Shown piece after piece: positions 8,872-15,748 of a DNA stretch of 31,284 nt; position 1 is the first letter of the stretch; each line of letters opens with the position of its first letter. Made by a program: the position numbers and the translations under genes. The DNA comes from a virus. Location: positions 1-31,284 of the IMG/VR virus record IMGVR_UViG_3300009320_000083; one strand, 5' to 3'. The notes under the pieces were generated by a model. That model made no database searches and was not told where the DNA came from. It was given only the letters and a program-made list of their open reading frames with translations.

Positions 8872-9210
8872 TTACTCGTCCTTTTTACCCTTCTCTTTTT
8901 TGGGCTTGGACTTGGGCCGAGGTTTGATCTCCACCTCATCATCCTCAGTCCCGAGCTCCTCGTCCGGTCCTGTGCCTACCTCTACATCCATAATCCCTAC
9001 TTCCACAACAGTAGAAGATCCAGGCTCCGGCTCCGGCTTTGGCTGAGCCGCCTCTTCATAAGGAAACTCAAGAATGCCCTCGGCCTTTAAGCCGGTAGAG
9101 CGTGAGGTATAAAGTAAGGGCTCAGGAACGTCGCCAACCTCGCCAGGGGCAAGACAGCTGACCTTGCCAAAATGAACAGTTTGATCTTCGCTGCAATTCT
9201 TGGTGATCAT
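8872..9210 (-). CDS. Small protein with acidic/Pro linker and Lys-rich tail, 112 aa
   Basis: The ATG at 9210 has a strong AAGGAGG six bases upstream and overlaps the preceding TGA (ATGA). Residues 1-52 look folded (VHFGKVSCLAPGEVGDVPEP; STGLKAEGILEFPY). Residues 53-100 are Pro/Glu/Asp-rich and probably disordered, and the end is Lys-rich (KPRPKSKPKKEKGKKDE). The same acidic-then-basic tail plan is found in the gene just upstream (9207-9845). Such tails could bind DNA or other virion proteins; this is inference. Confidence 0.65.
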   Translation of the reverse strand: MITKNCSEDQTVHFGKVSCLAPGEVGDVPEPLLYTSRSTGLKAEGILEFPYEEAAQPKPEPEPGSSTVVEVGIMDVEVGTGPDEELGTEDDEVEIKPRPKSKPKKEKGKKDE

Positions 9211-9845
9211 TTGCGGCCTCCTTTCTTCTTTTTCTTGCTCTTGTTCTTGGTTTTCTTGACCTTCTTGGCATCAGGCTCAGGCGTAGGAGTAAGCTCGGGG
9301 CCTTTCTCCTCCAGCTCCTCCTCCGTGGGAGGTGCGTGTGGCGGCTCAGGCTCAAGGACAGCCTCTTCACCCGCGTCCTTCTCCACAGCAAGCTCGGGCT
9401 CAAGCTCGGTCACGATCGCCTCTTCAGCAAGCTCCTGGGGCGTCTCCAGCTCTTCCGGGGGGAGTTCCGGCGGTGGCGGCTCGATCGGCTCTGATGTATC
9501 GTTTGGCTGCTCCGCCTCTTCCCCGGGGAAGAGGTTTAAGGACAGCAACGTCACCAATCGATCGAAGTCGGCGATCGGCACAAGACAGTTTTCGTACCAG
9601 ATCTCTAACGCTCCTCCTTCGACACGAGGCTTGATGTTAACGGCGTTGAGTAGAAAATCCTCAACGCTCAAAGCCACGCGCTGCCCACGCAAGATGCGCG
9701 AGCCTGCGACCATCTGCTTGAAGCGAGCTCGCGTGGCTTGGGCTGAGCGAAGCAAGCGTGTATGCTGCCGGCGAACGACGTTCTTTACCACTATCGGTCT
9801 TTCAATCTCCATCGGCCTCAACTGGGCTTCCAATTTATCAGGCAT
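9207..9845 (-). CDS. Capsid-region protein with acidic/Pro linker and Lys-rich tail, 212 aa
   Basis: I start it at the ATG at 9845 (MPDKLEAQLRP) because GGAGGG lies just upstream. The frame stays open to 10163, but that extension only shadows the capsid gene. Residues 1-115 are folded, basic and helical, then beta (VVKNVVRRQHTRLLRSAQAT; LEIWYENCLVPIADFDRLVTLLSLN). Residues about 120-190 are Pro/Glu-rich and probably disordered, and the end is very basic (KNKSKKKKKGGRK). It is the first gene after the capsid gene, behind a hairpin-bearing 122-base gap. A head-tail connector, head completion or decoration role would fit that position; I recognise no family. Confidence 0.7.
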   Translation of the reverse strand: MPDKLEAQLRPMEIERPIVVKNVVRRQHTRLLRSAQATRARFKQMVAGSRILRGQRVALSVEDFLLNAVNIKPRVEGGALEIWYENCLVPIADFDRLVTLLSLNLFPGEEAEQPNDTSEPIEPPPPELPPEELETPQELAEEAIVTELEPELAVEKDAGEEAVLEPEPPHAPPTEEELEEKGPELTPTPEPDAKKVKKTKNKSKKKKKGGRK

Positions 9846-9861
9846 GTTCCCTCCAATGTTA

Positions 9862-9879
9862 ATGGTACGCGAGTACCAT
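9862..9879 (-). promoter_or_regulatory. 7-bp perfect stem-loop in leader of the post-capsid gene
   Basis: ATGGTAC and GTACCAT pair perfectly across a four-base loop (GCGA on the plus strand, TCGC on the minus). It lies about 11 bases upstream of the GGAGGG ribosome site for the gene starting at 9845. It has no T run, so it is more likely an RNA processing, stability or translation element than a terminator. Confidence 0.4.
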
Positions 9880-9942
9880 GGGGTATGAGAAGTCTTTTTC
9901 TTATGCAGGGGGCCACCAGGCGGTGCCGACCGTACATAAGAA

Positions 9943-9960
9943 GGGGGGCGGAGAACCCCC
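9943..9960 (-). terminator. Possible weak intrinsic terminator after the capsid gene
   Basis: Read leftward, GGGGG and CCCCC pair across a seven-base loop, beginning about seven bases after the capsid stop codon and followed by CTTCTTAT. The stem is strong but the T tract is poor, so partial termination that lowers tail gene expression relative to capsid is the likeliest effect. Confidence 0.4.
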
Positions 9961-9967
9961 GAGGCGC

Positions 9968-11077
9968 TTAGTAGCTGCTGTACTGCGGGTAGAACATGCC
10001 GGAATCCACGCGGTTGTTGACCGCGCCCAGCTCGTCCTCTTCCAGCGGCACGACAGAAGCCTGCAGGCTGTCGTCGTCGTGATCGGTAGCGTCGCAGGAA
10101 TACAGCTCCAGCTTGCGAATGGCCGCGATGTTGACGATAGCCAGGGCGATGTCCTTCCAGCACTGCCAGGAGATCAAATTCGCCACCTTGTCGATGTAGA
10201 ATTTGGTGTTGTTCAGGACGTAGAACTTGCCCAAGAACTCCGGCGCGGCGAAGCCGTAGACGTTGCCCGGCCGCAGGATGTCGCTCTTGATCGTGCGAGT
10301 GTAAGGCCGACCCAGAAGGGTATTGTGCTTGTACCCATCGGTAGTGGTTTCGGACTGCATCTTGTCACCGAAGTCCTCCACCGTCCACTGCAGCACGTCA
10401 TCCGAGTCCACCTCGTGGATGAGCACCATACGCATGCGGAGGTAGTTCCCGTCCATCATCTTGAACAGGTTGACCAGGTCGGGACGCTGCAGCGGGAAGG
10501 GGGTAGCCACGTTGGCGATCGCGATGCGAGCCAGCTCGCCCTTGCGCACTGAGAACTCCACCGTAGTTCCGATGGTCCCGATGTTGAGGATCGGAGCAGC
10601 TGCCAGGGAGTTGGCCTCTGCCTGGAGAGCTTGGACAGCGGCTTCGATGTGGATCGTAAACTCTCGATCCTGGATCTCGCCGATATCCAGCCCGGAGTTG
10701 TCCTCGATGATCTTGGTGATTGGCATGTCGCCGTAGACCTGGAGCTCCTGCTCGGTCTTCTCCGTCTTCTCCGAGGAGATGGTGAAGAAACCAGCCTCTG
10801 CGCGAGGCGCGCGGATGAAACGAGCCTCAGGCTCACCGCGGAAAGAGATGGTCATGGCCCGAGAACGGGGCTCCACGTGGATGATCTTGCTAAGGGTGTC
10901 GTGGTTCACGCTGATCTGACACTCTTCGCGCTTGCAGGGCTGTTCGGTCAGGACCTTGGCGGTATAGCTTTCTTCCTTCAGCTTGTCCCTAATCCAGTCG
11001 CCGGCGAGCGCTGCCATCTTTTCTTTGCCCTCGGCTGTGTCCAGCCTTTGAGAGAAGAGATCTGCCATGTCGTTCAT
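9968..11077 (-). CDS. Probable major capsid protein, 369 aa
   Basis: This is my best candidate for the HK97-fold capsid subunit. Support is mostly context: it follows the prohead protease and scaffold-like genes, has an excellent AAGGAGG site seven bases before the ATG, is G+C-richer in codon choice than its neighbours, and ends at a G+C-rich hairpin. Length fits the family. The sequence has a helical N-terminus (MADLFSQRLDTAEGKEKMAALA) that may be trimmed, then mixed beta/alpha with ARFIRAPRAEAGFFTISSEK and IIEDNSGLDIGEIQDREFTI. I see no signature that proves the fold. A tail tube or other abundant structural protein remains possible. Confidence 0.65.
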   Translation of the reverse strand: MNDMADLFSQRLDTAEGKEKMAALAGDWIRDKLKEESYTAKVLTEQPCKREECQISVNHDTLSKIIHVEPRSRAMTISFRGEPEARFIRAPRAEAGFFTISSEKTEKTEQELQVYGDMPITKIIEDNSGLDIGEIQDREFTIHIEAAVQALQAEANSLAAAPILNIGTIGTTVEFSVRKGELARIAIANVATPFPLQRPDLVNLFKMMDGNYLRMRMVLIHEVDSDDVLQWTVEDFGDKMQSETTTDGYKHNTLLGRPYTRTIKSDILRPGNVYGFAAPEFLGKFYVLNNTKFYIDKVANLISWQCWKDIALAIVNIAAIRKLELYSCDATDHDDDSLQASVVPLEEDELGAVNNRVDSGMFYPQYSSY

Positions 11078-11089
11078 TGTCGTACCTCC

Positions 11090-11545
11090 TTACACCAACA
11101 GCTGCATGAACTGCAGCATGTTGCCGTTGCTGGCCGCGGTCTGGAAGACTTTACCGACTACCGGAACTACACCGGCGTGGGTCTTCAGGCCAGAAACGCT
11201 CTTGCTGTCGTAGGTCACGGTGTCGACCATAAGGTCAGCGCCCAGAGCAGGAGGAGCGACGGCGTCAAAGATCAGAGTATCCGCCAGGTAATGGCCGATG
11301 AAGAGCGTCGGTATCTTGCGCAGCACCTGCACGTCCGAGCGGCCCATCTCTGCCCACACGGCGAAAGAGAGCTTGGTGCCATCAGCACGCTCGATTTTCT
11401 TGGGTGTGGCCGTGCGCTGATGGATAAACTCACCCATCAGTATCGGATTGGCGTGTGTCGGCTGAAGCAACGTCCGGTCGAAAGGACTGAAGTCCTTCCT
11501 TTGGATCAACTCAACCGAGGTCTTGAGGATGAAGGTTTCAATCAT
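11090..11545 (-). CDS. Small beta-rich capsid-operon protein, possible decoration protein, 151 aa
   Basis: AAGGAG lies nine bases before the ATG, and the gene ends 12 bases before the capsid start. The protein has an N-terminal helix (IETFILKTSVELIQRKDF), a beta-rich middle (LSFAVWAEMGRSDVQV; IPTLFIGHYLADTLIFDAV) and a Gly/Val-rich C-terminus. It lacks membrane, zinc or catalytic motifs. A small beta protein directly before the capsid gene is a common position for head decoration or stabilisation proteins, as in lambda gpD or phage L Dec. Homology is not visible, so the role is inference. Confidence 0.65.
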   Translation of the reverse strand: MIETFILKTSVELIQRKDFSPFDRTLLQPTHANPILMGEFIHQRTATPKKIERADGTKLSFAVWAEMGRSDVQVLRKIPTLFIGHYLADTLIFDAVAPPALGADLMVDTVTYDSKSVSGLKTHAGVVPVVGKVFQTAASNGNMLQFMQLLV

Positions 11546-11583
11546 TTGATCATTCTCCTTGAGATCGTGGAGTTACCGGCTAG

Positions 11584-11973
11584 TTACCCAAACCGAATGA
11601 ACTCCTCCAGTGCTACTGCACTTTGCTGGGACCCTGTCTTGACGTGTCCACCTTCAGACAGAGAAGCGAAGCCCCCATCGGGAGCCACCAACTGAACAGC
11701 CTGTTCCATCACCGCCAGGTCCTTCCCCTGATCCAGCGCCTCATGAATAGAGGCCACCTTCTCCTCATGGGAAACTCCCCAATCGGTAACGCCACGCTCG
11801 TCGGCGGCTTCGGCAACCTTTCGGATGCGTTCGGCCTGCCTGAAATCGTCGACCTCAGTCTGCAGCGAGGCGACCTTCTCCAGAGCGCTGTCACGCTCCT
11901 CAGCCAACTGCCGCAGAACTCCAGGTACGGACGATAGGATCATTGCAATCTTACTTCCTGCGATCTTTTCCAT
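11584..11973 (-). CDS. Helical scaffold-region protein rich in E-K-[IV]-A motifs, 129 aa
   Basis: Two adjacent ATGs (11976 and 11973) follow AGGAGG; the second has the better six-base spacing. The first overlaps the preceding stop as ATGA, so one residue is uncertain. The N-terminal 60 residues are a coiled coil (VLRQLAEERDSALEKVASLQ). Within 80 residues there are MEKIAG, LEKVAS, IRKVAE and EEKVAS. The C-terminus is Gly/Ser-rich and ends ALEEFIRFG. Position between scaffold-like and capsid genes suggests a core or scaffold component that the prohead protease may cleave. No family recognised. Confidence 0.7.
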   Translation of the reverse strand: MEKIAGSKIAMILSSVPGVLRQLAEERDSALEKVASLQTEVDDFRQAERIRKVAEAADERGVTDWGVSHEEKVASIHEALDQGKDLAVMEQAVQLVAPDGGFASLSEGGHVKTGSQQSAVALEEFIRFG

Positions 11974-12899
11974 CATGCACCTCCTGCCAAGACTTGATGC
12001 AGAGCAGCTCGCTGCTTCCTGATCTCCGGCGAGGCGTCATCCCCGGCAGAGAACAGCGATCGCAGGTGTTCTCGCGCCTCATCTGCCGAGGCGATCTTAG
12101 TGCCGGCCTCGCGAGTGTGGTCCAAAGCCTCGTCCAGAACCTTGTCCGTGGCGCTGGACAGTGCTGGCTCGCTGAGTATGGGAGCCAGGTCGGCCTTAGG
12201 CACTGCCTTGGTGTCGCGCTTGGTGGCGTTGATGGCAGCATCGATGCTACTCACCAACGCCTCCTGCTTTACCGTGGCCGAGGGCTTGGGTGCGCCTGTA
12301 GCCTCTCCTGAAGCAACGCCTGGAGAAGGCTCTGCCCCGCCCACGAGGCCAGTCTGGACATCCTCGGCCTGCTTCACGACGCCGGCGATGCGGAGGGCAG
12401 CGCTCTTGACCGCCTCCAGCTCCTGCATCTCGCCCATGTCCTTACCGCTACCGGCGGGGGTATCCATGTTGGTGTTGATCGTAGTTGGCGGATGCAGAGC
12501 CGACGCATCCGGGCCCGGCGTCGACGGCATTTGTTTCTTGGCCTGACCAACGACGTCGGACTGGCCGCCAGGCGTATTGGCGGCCAACACTTTCAGCGCA
12601 CCTGGACCGAGACCGGCGCCGGCGAGCTGCCCTTCCTCCGCGAGCTTAGGAATTTCTTCCCAAGCTACAAGATCTGGGCGAGCGATGATCGCGTCCAAAG
12701 AAGAGGCGATCTTATTGACAGTCTCGGAGGAGACGGAGCCAGGGCTAGAATGCGTTTCCGCTTCCTTCTCCTTTTCTTTCTCCTTCTTCGCTTCCTCGGT
12801 CTCAGAGGTTGGCTGAGCTTCCTCGGCGGCGAGCTTTTCTCGCTCTTGGCCGCGCAAGACCGCCTCGGAGATCATCTCTTGGAATGTGTGTACTTTCAT
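11973..12899 (-). CDS. Low-complexity, scaffold-like protein, 308 aa
   Basis: AAGGAG stands five bases before the ATG. After a helical start (FQEMISEAVLRGQEREKLAA) comes a highly charged Glu/Lys segment (residues about 33-48), then long Pro/Gly/Ser/Ala-rich, probably disordered regions alternating with short helices (VNKIASSLDAIIARPDLV; AVKSAALRIAGVVKQAED; EALVSSIDAAINATKRDT; GTKIASADEAREHL). Such composition between protease and capsid genes fits a scaffolding or core protein removed or cut during head maturation. The K-I-A motif recurs at the helix starts. Function is inference; no domain was recognised. Confidence 0.65.
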   Translation of the reverse strand: MKVHTFQEMISEAVLRGQEREKLAAEEAQPTSETEEAKKEKEKEKEAETHSSPGSVSSETVNKIASSLDAIIARPDLVAWEEIPKLAEEGQLAGAGLGPGALKVLAANTPGGQSDVVGQAKKQMPSTPGPDASALHPPTTINTNMDTPAGSGKDMGEMQELEAVKSAALRIAGVVKQAEDVQTGLVGGAEPSPGVASGEATGAPKPSATVKQEALVSSIDAAINATKRDTKAVPKADLAPILSEPALSSATDKVLDEALDHTREAGTKIASADEAREHLRSLFSAGDDASPEIRKQRAALHQVLAGGA

Positions 12900-12909
12900 G
12901 GTGTCTCCT

Positions 12910-13182
12910 TTACAGGACTGGTGGTGGTGGAACCGCGTGCTGTCCTGCCAACACCCCTGGGTTAAAACCAGGAGGCTTAACGCTGGCGTTCGAGTAGTTG
13001 GTTTCCATTCCTTTGCGAGCAGCTGCTGGAGAGTTAGCCTGCCTCGGCTTTAATGACATAGGCTTCATCGGCTTCACCTGCGGAAGAGCTACACGCTTGG
13101 CCGCGCGAACACCTGCTGCTATATTATGCAGTGCAAGTTTTGTCAGCTCAGCCGAGGCGGCCTTGACCATCTCCAGAGTCAC
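12910..13182 (-). CDS. Small basic, Pro-rich protein, 90 aa
   Basis: I use the GTG at 13182, four bases after AGGAGG; the in-frame ATG at 13170 has GGAG directly abutting it and no proper spacing. Residues 1-35 form a basic amphipathic helix (VKAASAELTKLALHNIAAGV). The rest is Lys/Pro/Met-rich (QVKPMKPMSLKPRQANSPAA) and ends GQHAVPPPPVL, probably disordered. The gene lies 9 bases after the gene at 13192-14064 and 10 before the scaffold-like gene. It may be an internal head or core protein. Unknown family. Confidence 0.6.
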   Translation of the reverse strand: MTLEMVKAASAELTKLALHNIAAGVRAAKRVALPQVKPMKPMSLKPRQANSPAAARKGMETNYSNASVKPPGFNPGVLAGQHAVPPPPVL

Positions 13183-13191
13183 TCACCCTCC

Positions 13192-14064
13192 TTACTGCTG
13201 GTCCTGAAGGAACCCGTAGGTGTCCAAGATCTCGTACGCCGCCGCGTCCACATCGGCGCTGGCGACCTTCTCCGGCTCGTTACTGAGCTGCGCCTCGACA
13301 GCATCGATCGCCTCTGCTACCTTCTCGATGTCGTGGCCGTTCTCGTGCAGCAGCTCGAACGCCCTGTTCCAAGCGGCGTCGGTGAGCTCCCCGGCAGATG
13401 CGGTGACAGTGCGCTCTTTACCGGCCAACCGTCGAGCGATCTCGGCGGCGGTCACACCGCCAGCACCAATCGCACCAGTGATCCCCATCCGCTGAAGCCC
13501 TTCCCTGGCCTCGGCCGCGGCGCCTTCTTGCGCCGCCGAGATCGCTCGGGCACGCTTACCGGCAGCACCGCCAGGAGCCTTGGCAGCAGCAGTGCGCTCT
13601 GCCTTGGTGAGCACGTTAGCAGCTACGCCCTTACGGCCGCGGATGAAGGGGCTGATGCCAGTCACTTCGCCAGCACCGCCGACAGCCTTACGGCCAAACC
13701 GCTTGACTGCTGAGAGCCAGTCCTTGGGCGCTCCTTCTTTCTCACGCTCGATGGCGGCGAGCTCGGCGACGTAGGAGTGGGCCATGACCTTCCCCATCTG
13801 AGTAGCCTCGGCCAACTTCTCCTTGTCAATCTCCCCGCCTTCGGGAGCTTCGGCCACTTTCTCCATAACGTAGGTGTGCAGGTTGACCACTTCCTCATCA
13901 CTCAGGGCGTTGACATCAATGCCAGCTTCCTTCGCAACCTCGGCAGTGAACTCAGCGGCTGCGATCTTTTGGCGATCTTCTTCCGACATGGCGCCGGCGC
14001 CGATGTTATCGGCGGTGTTGAACATCTCGGCCAGGTAGGTATCCATTCCGGTGACTTCAGGCAT
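13192..14064 (-). CDS. First gene of capsid operon: helical scaffold/core-like protein, 290 aa
   Basis: AAGGAG lies about nine bases before the ATG. The N-terminus (MDTYLAEMFNTADNIG, then DRQKIAAAEFTAEVAKEAGI) resembles, from memory, a protein found near head genes of other large phages; unverified. Residues 60-115 are helical with VMEKVAEAP. Residues 120-215 are basic, Ala/Gly-rich with RRLAGKERTVTASAGEL. The C-terminus has two further motif copies (IEKVAEAIDAV, PEKVASADVDA) and ends AAYEILDTYGFLQDQQ. It is preceded by a long leader with a promoter and hairpins. A scaffold or inner-core role is likely but unproven. Confidence 0.7.
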   Translation of the reverse strand: MPEVTGMDTYLAEMFNTADNIGAGAMSEEDRQKIAAAEFTAEVAKEAGIDVNALSDEEVVNLHTYVMEKVAEAPEGGEIDKEKLAEATQMGKVMAHSYVAELAAIEREKEGAPKDWLSAVKRFGRKAVGGAGEVTGISPFIRGRKGVAANVLTKAERTAAAKAPGGAAGKRARAISAAQEGAAAEAREGLQRMGITGAIGAGGVTAAEIARRLAGKERTVTASAGELTDAAWNRAFELLHENGHDIEKVAEAIDAVEAQLSNEPEKVASADVDAAAYEILDTYGFLQDQQ

Positions 14065-14106
14065 TTGGTCTTTCTCCTTAATTTGGAAATTACCGGCGCG
14101 CGTCTT

Positions 14107-14142
14107 AGGGATCTAATCCCTGGCGTCGACCGAAGATCGGTC
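14107..14142 (-). promoter_or_regulatory. Two tandem hairpins in capsid-operon leader
   Basis: AGGGAT/ATCCCT (14107-14112 with 14116-14121) and GACCGA/TCGGTC (14128-14133 with 14137-14142) are perfect six-bp stems with three-base loops. They lie between the promoter-like sequence at 14160-14189 and the ribosome site for the gene starting at 14064. Neither is followed by a T run, so they look like mRNA 5' stabilisers or regulatory structures rather than terminators. Confidence 0.45.
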
Positions 14143-14159
14143 AGTATGACCTTTTGAGG

Positions 14160-14189
14160 ATTATAGGATAACAATAAAAAATGTATCAG
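14160..14189 (-). promoter_or_regulatory. Sigma70-like promoter candidate for the capsid operon
   Basis: On the minus strand, a perfect TATAAT (14160-14165) is spaced 18 bp from CTGATA (14184-14189), a four-of-six match to TTGACA that overlaps the stop codon of the protease gene. The spacer is A/T-rich. A start near 14150 would give a leader of about 85 bases containing two hairpins. Whether host or phage polymerase reads it is unknown. Confidence 0.5.
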
Positions 14190-15748
14190 CGCAAGACACG
14201 TTCTCGGTGTCTTTCCAGAGAAGCTTGTAGGTAAGCTCTTGGAATATCCCCCAGCAGGATAGAAGGCTCAAGTATTTCCGCGATCTTATCTCGGCCCTCG
14301 ATCGCTTTCTGAAGTTCGGGATTAAATTTCACAACCCCACATAGATCTGCCATCTTCGTGACTGATTCTTCGCGATACCCGTTGTAGGCAGCGCTTACTT
14401 TCTCCAGAAGTTTGGTCTTTTCTTCTTTAGGTAGATCAGCTTTATCTTCTCTATCCGCTGCGATCATTCTACGGCGCAAGATCGGACCGAAAGCTGATCG
14501 ATCTTGCATGTGTGGTCGCAGCAGACTCATCAACAGCTTAGACAAGAACGACGGCCCCATACTGATCGATCGATCGATCTTGGGTGTTGAGGCGAAGATC
14601 TTATTCTGATCTTCGAGCTCATCTGCTAGATCTGATTTGCCCAAGCGGACTAATGTAATCCTCTGAAATTCTCGCGGCTTGATCGTGATACCGAGGGCGG
14701 TAGAGGAAGACAGCGTTTTGTTAAGAGGGTGGTTGCTCAGTTCTTCCAATACTTCCTTGGGTAGATCTGGTTCTGCTTTCTCGATCGTAATTGATTTTTT
14801 GCCAAAGGCGGCAGGCACGTCTTTTAAGATTGTAGCTTTCTTTTTATGCGATGTTTTTACAGCAGCAACTTTTTGGCGATCTAATTCCCTGTAACCCCAA
14901 TCTCTGGCTACCGTAGCTGATCGAGGATAGGCAGCCCAAATCTTGCCCCGGCTTGCTAACTTAGCCATCATCTTCGCCGTTTTTTCCGCCCCTATAAAAA
15001 CGAAAGAGATATCAAAGAGACGAAGATAGGGGTTAAACATACAAACGATCTGACCATCGGGCAAGATCTGATTCTTTTGTGTTTTTATATGCCGGCAGTA
15101 ATCATCGTCAGTGATCGCTAAACCTCTGATCGGAGCAACGGTCTTGTGATAGATCAAAGCAGCGATGCCAGGATGACGATGGTAGCGAGGGTTAAAAGTT
15201 TTGAGCGATTTATACCAAAGAGCCCAGTCTGTGCAGATAGAACATAAATCGTAAGCCACTTTCAGGCCCATGCTCACATCAGGCAATTCATTATTATCGA
15301 TCCTCTGAACTACCCTCGCTCCGCCAAACTGGGTTGCTTTCTCTCGATCGATCCTGGCTACGATCTCTACCCTGTGCATCCTCGGATTCCAAGCACTCAA
15401 CTCCACAGTTCCTAAAGCTCGCCCTGGATCTTTATTTTTATGGTGGACGAAAGGATGACCCTGGGTGTAAGTCTCGTAACCCCAGATCGGCCCCTTGTGA
15501 CTTAAGTGGCTATCCCATACTGCATCTGCATTAATATTTGGGCCCCAATACTCGTAAGATCCGAGAGCGTTAATCAAGGCGTAGATACTGTTGTCTCGTG
15601 GCCGTAATTGATCAATGTATTTTTGGATCTCCGGCAGATAGGCTGACGCTAGTTTCTGCCGCTCGGGTTTGTTGGTAGAGGGAGTAAAAAGGTGTACCAG
15701 CTGACTGCCGTCAGGATCACGACCCAAGAATTGAGAGACTTTGATCAC
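14186..15748 (-). CDS. Prohead maturation serine protease with zinc-knuckle-like insert, 520 aa
   Basis: This probably cuts scaffold and capsid N-termini during head assembly. Residues 65-165 follow the phage prohead protease pattern: YWGPNINADAVWDSHL, a His cluster (GHPFVHHKNKDPGRALG, about 97-113) and DVSMGLKV (157-164), with Ser159 the likely nucleophile. Next comes CSIC (169-172) and DYCRH (216-220), a candidate Cys3His zinc site, then LFDISFVFIGAEKTAKMM. The C-terminal 250 residues are a helical extension with several K-[IVL]-A motifs. The start is a GTG overlapping the preceding TGA, with no good ribosome site, so coupled translation is likely. Family call fairly sure; catalytic residues are assigned by pattern only. 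Confidence 0.75.
   Translation of the reverse strand: MIKVSQFLGRDPDGSQLVHLFTPSTNKPERQKLASAYLPEIQKYIDQLRPRDNSIYALINALGSYEYWGPNINADAVWDSHLSHKGPIWGYETYTQGHPFVHHKNKDPGRALGTVELSAWNPRMHRVEIVARIDREKATQFGGARVVQRIDNNELPDVSMGLKVAYDLCSICTDWALWYKSLKTFNPRYHRHPGIAALIYHKTVAPIRGLAITDDDYCRHIKTQKNQILPDGQIVCMFNPYLRLFDISFVFIGAEKTAKMMAKLASRGKIWAAYPRSATVARDWGYRELDRQKVAAVKTSHKKKATILKDVPAAFGKKSITIEKAEPDLPKEVLEELSNHPLNKTLSSSTALGITIKPREFQRITLVRLGKSDLADELEDQNKIFASTPKIDRSISMGPSFLSKLLMSLLRPHMQDRSAFGPILRRRMIAADREDKADLPKEEKTKLLEKVSAAYNGYREESVTKMADLCGVVKFNPELQKAIEGRDKIAEILEPSILLGDIPRAYLQASLERHRERVLR

Noticed and set aside
9172-9888. A 238-codon plus-strand frame rich in Ser, Gly and Phe
   Set aside because: It mirrors the Pro/Glu/Lys-rich tails on the minus strand; its low-complexity composition is a translation artefact.
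9846-10163. N-terminal extension of the post-capsid gene
   Set aside because: The added residues are Arg/Gly/Pro-rich shadow of the capsid gene, and GGAGGG fixes the start at 9845.
10631-11695. A 354-codon plus-strand frame across the capsid region
   Set aside because: It is antisense to the capsid gene and its neighbour, both with strong ribosome sites. G+C-rich codons keep the opposite frame open.
14563-14580. GATC run as a microsatellite
   Set aside because: Only four units, inside the protease coding frame, and in line with the general GATC excess rather than a separate repeat locus.
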